This document shows, piece after piece, positions 33,467 to 44,800 of a DNA stretch of 64,000 nucleotides. The stretch is from NCBI GenBank assembly GCA_045837725.1, contig JBEWZL010000049.1, forward strand, positions 1-64,000, written 5' to 3'. Every line of letters begins with the position of its first letter. The stretch's first letter is position 1. The notes beneath the pieces were generated by a model. It saw nothing but the letters and a program-made list of their open reading frames with translations, was not told the origin of the DNA and ran no database searches. The translations under genes and the position numbers were made by a program. The stretch is from Vermamoeba vermiformis. Its lineage: Eukaryota > Tubulinea > Echinamoebida.

Positions 33467-35154
33467 ATGGAAGAATTATTCGGAGTAGAAGAGGAGAAGA
33501 AACCGCCATCCGATGTAAGTCGAGCCTGCATTAATTACAAATCTAATTTTAATTTTAAAAATTAGCTAGTCATATGTAATAATATTTTAACATCACGGAC
33601 AATATTTTCAGAATTTTTGGAGTCGAAAAAATTTATTGCAATTATTGGATCCGCCATAAATTTTTTGCACAGCTTTCTTCGTCCATTTTAAATATTATTT
33701 CCTATTCTTAGGTCATAAATGTATCGAATGAGAACCAGTTGTGGGCTGCACGAGAGAAAAATGCTCCGTTCCGTTTCTTCCATTACAATCGGAACTTTAT
33801 TTCACTGAACCAAGCTGCACGACGCGGAAATTACATCGAAAATTTAATGAACGCATTGAAAGATAATAAGAATATCACATCGATAGAATTTTATTGCGAG
33901 ATGAGTGAACGGGATCTGGATCTTTTCAGATCGATGATGCAAATTAACAAGACTATCAAGAAGATCACTATAGTCCATCAATTATTGAAGCACGATACTG
34001 CAAAAATATTATCAGAAATTCTAAGAACAAATTCAACATTAAAGAAATTTACAATCGTTTGGAACAATCGAGATCTGGAAAGTTATCTCGACCCTGGATT
34101 TCAAATATTAAGCGAAGGACTAGAAAACAGTACTATAATCAAGTTATTATTACAAGGCATTCCTTTCAACCAATCACATATTGACAGTTTCGAGAAAATT
34201 TTGAGCGGATCCAAATTTTTGACGCATCTAGAGTTGACAGCAATTCAACGATTACCACCGTATAAACAAGATATAATTAGACCGGCTATAATATCAATGA
34301 GCAACATTACATCGCTTAAACTGGATAAATTCAGCTTGACGGATCCAGAAAGTTCGTTGGTGTCAGATCTCCTGAAAACCAGCAAGAATTTACGAGAATT
34401 ATTATTAATTGACTGTAATCCTAATTGGAGCGTCATACAAGAAGGTCTAGAGGCTAATTCAGTGCTAGAGTCGTTAGTCTTGGAAGATCTGTATGACAGC
34501 CTGATCCCGATGATAACGAAGATCAATAAGACATTGAAGAAATTAAGTATAAAGACTAATAGGAAGAAAATCGTCAATTTTCAGCCAGTTCTTGGAATGT
34601 TGAAAGAGAATTATGCACTTCGAGCTTTAAATTTGAAAGGCTACCAATTGACGCAACGAGATGTGCTGAAAATTTCCCGCTTATTAATGCCCGGATATAA
34701 CCTGCAAATATTGACATTTGATGTGCCAAAGTCGGAACAATACGGCGCTTACGTGCAAATGCTGGATCTGAAAAATAATGACACGTTGACAGAACTTAAC
34801 ATGGGCCCGTGTTGGACAGGGTTTTCAGATTTCAATCTCCCAGTGGGAAATCTCAACGAAATCTTGCTCGATGTACTCAGCGTCAATAAGTCACTCTGCG
34901 AAATGACATTTCAGAACGAAAAAGTTTCAATCGAAGTTCACGATCTGCTCGAGAGCAACAAAGCTGAACGATCACGCGTGCTTAGAAACGCCATATTAAT
35001 TGTAAATATAATAGCTATGCGGCCGAATCAGTTCGAGGTCTTGTTGCCGCTCGACATCTGGGCTGTAATATTTCGGTGGATCCGACATCCAGGCATTTTA
35101 ACAGAATTTGATAGACTCTTTTGGAAACTGATAAAATATTACGCTGATCAATAA
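33467..35154 (+). CDS. Leucine-rich-repeat protein (ribonuclease-inhibitor type)
   Basis: Two exons: 33467-33514 (MEELFGVEEEKKPPSD) and 33712-35154. The long exon carries about ten to twelve degenerate LRRs of the helix-containing, RI-like type, spaced about 28-30 residues (NKNITSIEFYCEMSERDLDL; NKTIKKITIVHQLLKHDTAK; ILSEILRTNSTLKKFTIVW; SNITSLKLDKFSLTDPESSL). The last 60 residues leave the repeat and include LPLDIWAVIFRWIRHPGIL, which recalls an F-box helix but lies at the C-terminus. RI-like LRR proteins are protein-binding scaffolds. Total about 497 residues. The exon join is in phase and both splice sites are standard. Confidence 0.75.
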
Positions 35155-35176
35155 AAGATCTCACATTGTACCTAAG

Positions 35177-36150
35177 CTATTCGGAGTTGTTTATTTGTAC
35201 TAGTAGTCGGCGGATCTTGTGTTGAGTTCGCGGTCGATCAAATTGCGACGGATCTCCGCTAAGTGAAGATGTGGAATTCGAGTTTTCTTGTTGTAGCAGA
35301 AGCCAGAGAAAAGGTTCCGTAACAATCAGCGGAATGATTTATGACGGACAAATTGATAAAGCAAAACGACTTACCTGCGGAAAAAATTCGGAACCACTCT
35401 CTGCTATCCTGGCTCCGTTATCGAAATCGAACACATAGAAATGATTGCTCATTGACTTAAATGAGATATCATTGCAATAAGTCTTGGTATGTACAATAAG
35501 TGGTTGGTGATTAAGTTGACTTTACAACACATTCGAGGGATCGAAGTCTGACACGTAGTGCTTGTACATGTTGAACTTGAAGGCAGGAATATTGAGGTAC
35601 ATGTTGCCGTTCTCAAAGGCCACGTCATTTTCGACGCGGAGGCTGCGAATGATGATCTTCTTGTTATTGGTGGCTTCCTGCAAAGCTTCACGAACGAGCT
35701 CATCGCTCCATTGTTTCTCGAAACTACATTATAACTCGTTAGTATTTTAATCGAAACGATTCTTGGTGGCGACTACATCCGCAGATCTGTCGAAAATTCT
35801 GCGAGATTTGGTCTCGTCGAATCGATTGCATGACTTACAACTTAAAAACGTGGTGGAGGTATCCATTGTCGCCATACAAGCCTTCACCAACTTCATGGTG
35901 GAATTGTTCGATTTATATGACGCAACAGAATCTATCAACAGGAGACTACTAGAGCTCAATGCAGGCACGCACTCGCAAGACATGGATCTGCGTTGATCAA
36001 GGCTATCAAGTAGTCGTCCAAAGAGGGCTCAGCAGAGAACTCAAACTCGATGCCGGTGAGTTCCTTAATCTTGTTGAGGTACTCTACACGCTTGGATTCG
36101 AAGTCTCGCAAGTTCTTCTTGTGTGCAAGGGTGATCTTAGCTTCGGCCAT
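35177..36150 (-). CDS. Unrecognised protein, multi-exon
   Basis: ATG at 36150 opens an exon with a charged helix (MAEAKITLAHKKNLRDFESK RVEYLNKIKELTG) and EPSLDDYLIALINAD. A roughly 250-base intron precedes the second exon (35540-35725: FEKQWSDELVREALQEATNN, then KKIIIRSLRVENDVAFENG and KFNMYKHYVSDFDPSNV). The last exons are uncertain; a phase-consistent path gives SREWFRIFSA and an S/N-rich tail stopping at 35177. The first two exons are clearly coding in composition. No family recognised. The intron contains another open frame on the opposite strand. Confidence 0.5.
35751..35996 (+). CDS. Open frame nested antisense in an intron
   Basis: A plus-strand frame of about 80 codons, almost filling the first intron of the minus-strand gene at 35177-36150. 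The product is strongly amphipathic and helix-like (SADLSKILRDLVSSNRLHDL; VEVSIVAIQAFTNFMVELFD; ATESINRRLLELNAGTHSQD). The only in-frame ATGs are late (in FMVELF and QDMDLR), so it would need an unseen 5' exon or a non-ATG start. Its opposite strand reads as low-quality Ser-rich sequence, which argues the plus strand is the coding-like one. Confidence 0.3.
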   Translation, partial: SKRFLVATTSADLSKILRDLVSSNRLHDLQLKNVVEVSIVAIQAFTNFMVELFDLYDATESINRRLLELNAGTHSQDMDLR

Positions 36151-36450
36151 TTTGGATTCGATTTGTTGCTTAGTGTCGTTATTTAGAATAGAATAGGAAT
36201 CATTATTTGATTGTATTTTGCATTTTTATGTCGCTCCTTTGGCGCTATTAGCAGAATTTACCGATTATTTTCTGATGATCCGAAATTAGAAGAAAGGATC
36301 CGTACAATTAAAGAAGGGTTGTTTAGAACCGATTAAGAAACTAGAATTCCAGGGTACCATCAATATTCATGCTCAGTTATTGAGTCTCACGTCTTGCGAA
36401 GCTCGGATCGTCATCATTTTTGTTTATTTTTGTTGTTCGAAGAGATCGCA
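36151..36450. other. Short divergent intergenic region
   Basis: About 300 bases between divergent start codons at 36150 (-) and 36451 (+). AT-rich; no further gene or repeat seen. It should contain both promoters. Confidence 0.3.
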
Positions 36451-36964
36451 ATGGGTTTCCTGTATTGGCTGCTCGTATCCGTAGGAACGCCTGCTGCTAT
36501 ATTAGCAGACCCTATTGCAATACTTTCGGCAGTATTATTCATTTACACGACAGATCGAGTCAATAAGTTGAAGGGCGGAGTATCCCAGATCAGCCAAAAC
36601 ACGCTCATTAAATTTACTGCTATTTTTGGCATAATTAAAGTCTTGTTAATGTATTTTATAGCGCCGCAGCACAGTAAGTAAGCCCGTGAAAAATATTTCA
36701 AAATATTATGACGAAATTATTAAGCCTTCAAATGCGTTAGATAGATAGATAGTAATTATTTTACCTTTAGTATGGACCTTATTAGCATTTCATAGTCTTG
36801 CTCTCAGCGCTATTCCGCTTCATATCCTCTGGACCGCATCTCTTGTCAAATCTAACTTGACAGTCATAATTCCAGCTTCGTTAGCATCATTGGCAATAGT
36901 CGATGGTCCTATATTAATATATATGATATATAATGTATTCTATCAGTCTCCTCTGGCAAACTAA
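36451..36964 (+). CDS. Small four-helix membrane protein, unrecognised
   Basis: Two exons (36451-36673, 36771-36964) join in phase to 138 residues. Four hydrophobic segments are visible: FLYWLLVSVGTPAAILADPI AILSAVLF near the start, LIKFTAIFGIIKVLLMYFI, TLLAFHSLALSAIPLHILWT, and LTVIIPASLASLAIVDGPIL. There is no signal peptide beyond the first helix and no recognised family. The intron begins after a TAGATAGATAGAT run lies within it at about 36740. It ends 94 bases before the convergent receptor kinase gene. Confidence 0.6.
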
Positions 36965-37057
36965 ACTTTTCTGTTCGATCCAAACACCAAAACGCGTTAG
37001 TTTTTGGCCACCCGGGCCCTTGCAATCTGGATCTATAATTTACGCGCTAATTGTGAT

Positions 37058-40000
37058 TTATTGCAGTAATGAAGACAATCGTTCTACAACTGAATTGATC
37101 TGTGGCCGAGAAGCCGGATCTTGTTTCCAACAGTCTTCAATCAGCCTGACGAGTGACGAATTAATGCTCGTGTTTGTGTCTAACGGCAGTCTTTTTCCTT
37201 CTTTGACGTGTTGTTCGATCGCTGAGTCCCATTGAAATTCACTGAATGGTTGTTGTTCGAACATCACTTCCCACATCAGAATCGCAAAACTGTAAACATC
37301 TGCACTCTTGTCAATGCGTGGATTGCGTCCAAGTGCCTCTGGTGCCATGTAGCTGATTGTTCCGACGTTCTTGGTGACTGTCATTTTATCGTCCGAGATG
37401 AATCTTGATGTGCCGAAGTCAGTGAGTTTGATGTGCACTGGTGACTTTGGTTCGAGTGAAAACACCAAGATATTTTGTGGTTTGATGTCGCGATGAATGA
37501 CACTGTTCATGTGCAAGAACTGAATCGCTTTTGCTGTCTCGTAGAGCATTGTGAGTTTCATCGAAGTTGACAGTTTCATTTTTTGCATGACACTTGAGAG
37601 ACTTCCGAGAGGTGCATATTCGATCACTATGGCTAGATTGTCATCAACATTAGAAGCACCAATGAACGATACAATGTTGGGGTGTCGCAAGTCCTTCATC
37701 AATGTCACTTCACGTTCAAACTCAGTCTTCATCTCAGGTGTCAGATATTGACTCAACAACCGCTTGACGGCGACTTGTTGACCTCGATACACTCCTCTCA
37801 TAACTGAGCCAAATCTAGCACAACAAATCATGTCAGTATTTTGACACGTATCATGTGTCATCAGTTTTTGACACTTACCCTCCACCTCCGAGGTACTCGC
37901 CTGTTTGTTGAATTTCATCAAGATCAATCCAAGTTGACATGACACTTTCAATCTTGTACTCTATTGCTGAATAGATCTTCTGCTGATCGATCACAAGTAC
38001 GAGACTGATCTTGCATTTGGCTGTCATTCGCATCATCGACGACACTGTCACGTGAACTGACTTGCCTTCTTTGATCACAAACGATGATGGCTCGACTCTG
38101 ATCTCGTACTTTGGTGATTGAGGACTGTAAATATCAACGTGAAGGCCGTCAAGAAGTCGTTCTTTTGTACCCAAGTGCTTGTCTTTTGATGCGAGGGAGA
38201 AAATCATTTCATTTTGCATCCACACATCAATTCTCATTGGCTCAGTCTTCATTTGAATCATTGACAAGTCGATCTTGCAAGGAAGTGCATCAATAGGTCG
38301 GTAAGTGAAATCGTCACTGGGAGTCCATTCCCATGTTGTCGCTGGAATGACTGACACTCCATCTCTTCGCAGTGAGTCGGACTTGGCTTGAGTAAGAAGT
38401 GTTTGTAGCTCCACTTCATGGCTTTGACTCTTCACGAATCTTCGACGGACAAAGATTGCTGTTACGACCGCTGCCACAGTGATAAAAATTGGAATGATCA
38501 CTATTGCGACCACCTCGCCAACTTTAAGTGATGACACGTTCGTGAAAACGAAGGCTCGAGATCGAACCTCGCTGTTGCCACATTGAGCAACAACTGTGAA
38601 CTCTCTGTGTTTAACCAGAAGTGACACATTCACACGATGAGTGCTGTGTAATGACGCGTGCTGACTGATGGTTTGGTTGTCCATGAGCCACGTGTGACTT
38701 GTGCAATCCGAGTCCAAGATGATCACTTCGAGATCGACTTGCGTGTCTGTGAACCATTGTGGTTGATTTGATAGCGGTCGTGGACCTGCAAACAGAGAGT
38801 CGACTTTGACAAGTTTGAGTGTTGCACATGTTGTGTTTGGTCCTGATGGATTCGTTGCTGTCAAGCAAAGTGAGTACGTTGTGTCACAGTGAAGCGTACT
38901 TGGCGCTATTGTGATATTTTCACTCAAAAATGATGGTTGAATTTCATCGTTGATTCGCCATTCGAGTGTCACGTTCTTGCCTGTCACGTGTGTTTCGATC
39001 ACTGCAGGTTCGTCACAAAGATCAATCGTGTCTTGAAGAGGCTCAACAAATACAGGCCTTCTGTGAACAGTGAGTTGTGCTTGTTGTTGCATTCGTTGGT
39101 TACACATGTCTCGTACTTCAATGCGATAAGTGCCGCTATTAGACTGCTCCACGTTACGCAACGGAAGAGCGAATCTGTCGTTCATATTGGCCATCTCTTC
39201 GTCATTATGCAACCATCTTACAGTTGCAAAGGGTCCTTGAGCACTCGTTGAGAAGGTGGTTGAGTCTCCTTCGAAGAGTGCCACACTGTTCATGACACCT
39301 GTCATTGTTGTGATTGGTCTGAACTCGATCTTGTTGCCCGATGACGCAAAGACAAAGTTTTCTAGCGGGTTATTGACAATGAATGTGTCAAATCGCGCAG
39401 TGAAGTACTCGCTCGTTGAAGTCTCGTAGATAGTTAGGGACCTGTCGCTGATGAAGATCACTTTGCTGCCTCTTGTAGCTACATTGGTGATATCGTCTAC
39501 TTCCAGAACGATCTCTGAGAGCTCCATGGTGGCAGGATTAAGCTGCTCGATTCTTCTGTGTCTCGCAAAAATGACGACATCATTGACAGCTGTCATCATT
39601 ATTTCGTTGTTCCTGGCGTACTCTGACAACTGGGTGTTCTTCCATGTTGACGTCAGAATGTCATAGACGTCGATACGATTTCTCGGAGTTCCACCAGCAA
39701 CAATGACGAATCTTTCTTGCACAACTTGCAGCGCGAAATTGGCTCTTGCAACGCTGAGGCTGTCTCTTCGTTCGGTATCAGTCAAGGCATCGTACAAGAT
39801 AACAGCATTAGTTGTCGTTTCAATGCCAAAATAAAGATCTGATCCAATAGGGGTGCCAATAACATTCGGTCAGATTTGTTCTTCTTGCACTGCCTGTCAT
39901 CAAATCAAAAATCTCGAACCGGAGCACGTAGCTCGAAAATACTTTGTTGTGAAGGACATGAAACGCGAATGGCTGCGCCATTGTATACTCTTGCCAGGTT

Positions 40001-41639
40001 ATCGTCTTAACGTTGAGAACATAAAGCTGATCTTGACCGACAAAAAAGAATGCGTAATCGCCGGTACCATAAACTCTTCCTGCACGAAATGCATAAGGCA
40101 TTGTGTACGATGTCCATGTTTGTGTTGTTGCGTCAAAGATGTCAAGTGCATTTGATAGTTCGTCAGTGATGAGGTCATTTCCAGACGCAAGAACGACGAA
40201 CTGTCCAACAACTGGGACCGGCCTTAGTCTGCGCCTGGTGGGCCAGTCCCATGTGTGATATTTTTGCGTGTTCATATCGAACCAGGAGATATTTTGCGTG
40301 ATGGCAATGATGGTGTCTCCAACTGTCACAAGAACGCGGTCCGTTGGCACGTCAAATTGAGCCCGTGTGAAGAGCACGTTGGTGTTGATCGTTAATATAC
40401 TATCGTGGCGTGTAGACGTTGCATAAATAACGCCGTTGTGGACCAAACTGAAAATTCCGGTTTCGAAGAACGTTTGTGGCAAGAGGTATTGAATTTGTTC
40501 AAAGTCTTCAACTCTGACTACTGTCAATGAGCCTGATTCAGCAAGGTACATTTCTGAATCGGTATATGTCAAAAGACTGAATCTTCGTCCTGCGCATCGT
40601 TTGAATAAATCATCTAGTATTGGTAATCGAAGAAATAATGTTATTACCTGGTAAAGATCTAATTTCAGTTCCGTTCAGCGCATAAAATTTGAAGGTAAGA
40701 GGGCCAAGGCTCGGTATTAGTGCAATAGCGTCGATCGCACGAAGGTGGATCCAACTGTTCTGATGAGTGCTTGGCAGCGTCAGCGGAAAATTAGGAAGGG
40801 CGCTCCAAGCCATCTGATCGACGTCAAGAACTTGCGGCCCTATTCTCGTTGAGGCAAATAAATGCGTTCCATTTGTCGTAGCTCGTCGTATGCCAGGAGA
40901 GAGGATCTCTGTTGTGGATTTGGTTGAGAGATCGATGACAAGAATGACATTATCGCTCAGGGCTCCAGCTTGTATGAATACTACTACTTTCTGTAGCATA
41001 TAAATATCGAGTACTACTGCATTAGCATAGGGATCCCAACTGCTTGGAAACGGGATCGAGGTTTGCTCGTTGGTTGTGATATCTGTGATATCGACAAATT
41101 TGTACCGTTCATGATCTGGAAATATTCCGCCGACTATTACAAGATATTTAGAGCCAATTCCAAGCGGTCTTTCTCCGATTCTTGGCGGATCAAGTTGCAT
41201 GACGGATCTTTCGGACCAAGTGTTGGACGTCGTGTCAAATACGTCAATAATATGCGCGTAGCTAACTATATTTGAGCCAATAAAATATATCTTGTCATTT
41301 AGAGCTGCAATTGACGCTCCTGAGCGTGGATTGGGAAGCTGCATTGGATAATAACAGCCTTCGAGTAAATAATTAGTAAAAAAATTGAAATAAAAATTGT
41401 ATGTAAATAATATGTTTATGTTCACACAGTTTATTGGTAACTACATCCGATTTTATTCCAAAATTTAAATAAAAAATATAATTGTAATTATATTTTACCT
41501 GCTACTCCGTGAACAACTAGTAGTGATAATAGCCATAAACACAGTTGGTCTAACGTTTAAATAATGAGACGTTGATTTTCGGCAGTGTTTGATCTTGTCA
41601 CGTAATTTTATAAAATGCGAACTTACCTTGATTATTCAT
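37058..41639 (-). CDS. Receptor kinase copy 1: beta-propeller, Ig-like, TM, TKL kinase
   Basis: A tiny first exon (41627-41639, MNNQ) splices to a signal peptide (LCLWLLSLLVVHGVAG). The ectodomain starts with a kelch-like propeller (SGASIAALNDKIYFIGS; IIDVFDTTSNTWSE; repeated through about 39350), followed by Ig-like modules (EGDSTTFSTSAQGPFATVRW; SGTYRIEVRD; CDTTYSLCLTATNPSGPNTT). One membrane helix (VVAIVIIPIFITVAAVVTAI) is followed by basic RRRFVKSQS, a roughly 190-residue linker, and a kinase: glycine loop LGGGGFGSV, Lys in QQVAVKRL, HRDIKPQN, LTDFGTSRF, SYMAPEALG. All catalytic residues are present; HRDIKPQN points to Ser/Thr-type TKL specificity. Odd: near 39867 one extra base relative to copy 2 shifts the frame inside the propeller (after TGSARRTNLT), so this copy may be a pseudogene or contain a sequencing error. 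It lies tandem to copy 2. Confidence 0.8.
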
Positions 41640-41821
41640 TAGGTTAAAAAATTTGTGCGTGTCATGTATACGCTTCGATGAACGAAGTTATGATGGGACC
41701 AAGACGCGTCACAGTGACATTTTCAAGAGCACAAGTCCCGTCGACACGCGACACGAGTGAAAGTTAGTTCAATAGATTTCAATTGGCTTATATGCTCAAT
41801 TGACTTAAGTCTCTTTTATTG

Positions 41822-44800
41822 TCAGAACGATAATCGCTCGACGACTGAATTGATTGCCGGCCGAGAAGCCGGATCTTGTTTCCAACAGTCTTCGATAAGC
41901 TGAACTAGAGATGCATTAATATTCGTGTTTGTGTCTAACGGCAGTCTTTTTCCTTCTTTGACGTGTTGTTCGATCGCTGAGTCCCATTGAAATTCGCTGA
42001 ATGGTTGTTGTTCGAACATCACTTCCCACATCAGAATCGCAAAACTGTAAACATCTGCACTCTTGTCAATACGTGGATTGCGTCCAAGTGCCTCTGGTGC
42101 CATGTAGCTGATTGTGCCAACGTTCTTGGTGACCGTCATTTTATCCTCCGAGATGAACCTTGACGTGCCAAAGTCAGTGAGTTTGATGTGCACTGGTGAC
42201 TTTGGTTCGAGTGAGAACACCAAGATATTTTGTGGTTTGATGTCACGGTGAATGACACTGTTCATGTGCAAGAACTGAATCGCCTTCGCTGTCTCGTAGA
42301 GCATCGTGAGTTTCATCGAAGTTGACAGTTTCATCTTTTGCATGACACTTGAGAGACTTCCAAGAGGTGCATATTCGATGACCAATGCCAAGTTGTCATC
42401 AACATTAGAGGCACCAATGAACGATACAATGTTGGGGTGTCTCAAGTCCTTCATCAATGTCACTTCACGTTCGAACTCAGTCTTCATCTCAGGTGTCAGA
42501 TATTGACTCAACAACCGCTTGACGGCGACTTGTTGACCACGATACACTCCTCTCACAACTGAGCCAAATCTAGCACGCAACCATGTTAGTATGTTGACAC
42601 GTGTCATCAGTTTTTTTGACACTTACCCTCCACCTCCGAGGTACTCGCCTATTTGTTGAATTTCATCAAGATCAATCCAAGTTGACATGACACTTTCAAT
42701 CTTGTACTCTATTGCTGAATAGATCTTCTGCTGATCGATCACAAGTACGAGACTGATCTTGCATTTGGCTGTCATTCGCATCATCGACGACACTGTCACG
42801 TGAACTGACTTGCCTTCTTTGATCACAAACGATGATGGCTCGACTCTGATCTCGTACTTTGGTGATTGAGGACTGTAAATATCAACGTGAAGGCCGTCAA
42901 GAAGTCGTTCTTTTGTACCCAAGTGCTTGTCTTTTGATCCGAGCGAGAAGATCATTTCATTTTGCATCCACACATCAATTCTCATTGGCTCAGTCTTCAT
43001 TTGAATCATTGACAAGTCGATCTTGCAAGGAAGCGCGTCAATAGGTCGGTAAGTGAAATCGTCACTTGGAGTCCATTCCCATTTTGTCGCTGGAATGACT
43101 GACACTCCATCTCTTCGCAGTGAGTCGGACTTGGCTTGAGTAAGAAGTGTTTGCAGTTCCACTTCAGTGCTTTGACTCTTGACAAATCTTCGACGGACAA
43201 ATATGGCGAGAATGATTGCGGCAACCAAAACCGCAACGGGAATAACTATAATGACGACCAACTCGCCAACTTTGAGCGATGACACGTTCGTGAAAACGAA
43301 GGCTCGAGATCGAACCTCACTGTTGCCGCATCGAGCAACAACTGTGAACTCTCTGTGTTTAACCAGAAGTGACACATTCACACGATGAGTGCTGCGCAAC
43401 GACAGGTGCTGAATGATGGTTTGGTTGTCAATGAGCCAAGTGTGACTTGTGCAATCCGAGTCCAAGATGATCACTTCAAGATCGACTTGCGTGTCTGTGA
43501 ACCATTGTGGCTGATCTGATATGGGCCGTGGACCTGCAAACAGAGAATCGACTTTGACAAGTTTGAGTGATGCACATGTGGTGTTTGGTCCTGATGGATT
43601 CGTTGCTGTCAAGCAAAGTGAGTACGTCGTGTCACACTGAAGTGCATTTGGCGCTATTGTGATGTTTTCACTGAGAAGTGTTGGCTGAACTTCATCGTTG
43701 ATTCGCCATTCGAGTGTCACGTTCTTGCCTGTCGTGTGTGTTTCGATCACTGCAGGTTCGTCACAGAGATTAATCGTGTCCTGAAGAGGCTCAACAAATA
43801 AAGGCCTTCCGTGAACAGTGAGTTGTGCTTGTTGTTGCATTCGTTGATTGCAACGGTCTCGAATTTCAATCCGATAAGTGCCGTCGTTGGGTTGCATTAG
43901 ATTAGCCAACCGTAGCTCAAATTTGCCATTCATATTGACCATTTCTTCACCATTATGCGACCATCTTACAGTTGCAAAGGGTCCTTGAGCACTCGTTGAG
44001 AAGGTGGTTGAGTCTCCTTCGAAGAGTGCCACACTGTTCATGACACCTGTCATTGTTGTGATTGGTCTGAACTCGATCTTGTTGCCCGATGACGCAAAGA
44101 TGAAGTTATCGGAAGGATTGTTGACAATGAAAGTGTCAAATCGTGCAGTGAAGTACTCGCTCGTTGAGGTTTCGTAAGTTGTGACTGAACGGCTACTGAT
44201 GAAGATCACTTTACTGCCTCTCGTAAAAACTCTGACGATATCATCCACTTCGAGAACGATTTCTGAGAGCTCCATAGTAGCAGGGTTAAGCTGATCTATT
44301 CGTCGTTGGCGTGCAAATATGACCACATCGTTGACAGCTGTCATCAGAACTGCATCACCACGAGCGTACTCGGGCAAGTTAACGTTGCTCCAAGTTAACG
44401 TTAAAGTGTCAAAAACGTCAACACGATTTCTTGGAGTTCCGCTAGCGAGAATGACGAATCTGTCTAACACGACTTCCATTGCTAAACGCATTCTGCTGAC
44501 GCTGAGTTGAAATCGCCGTTCCGTGTTTGTACTGGTGTCGTACAATACCACATTATTGCTGGGAAAAGAAACACCAAAATAAAGATGTGAGCCAACCGCA
44601 ATGCCTCGTACGTTGGCCAGATTGATTGTTTGTACGAGACTGCCTGTCATTATATCAAGTATATCGACTCGGTTGAGGTGGCTTCCGAAGATTTTGTTGT
44701 CAACAATGCTAAAATCTAGAGGTTGGGGCATCGTCGCGTTCAGCCAGCTGTTCAACTTGATATTGAAAATGTAAAGCTGATCTCGACCGACAAAAAAGAA

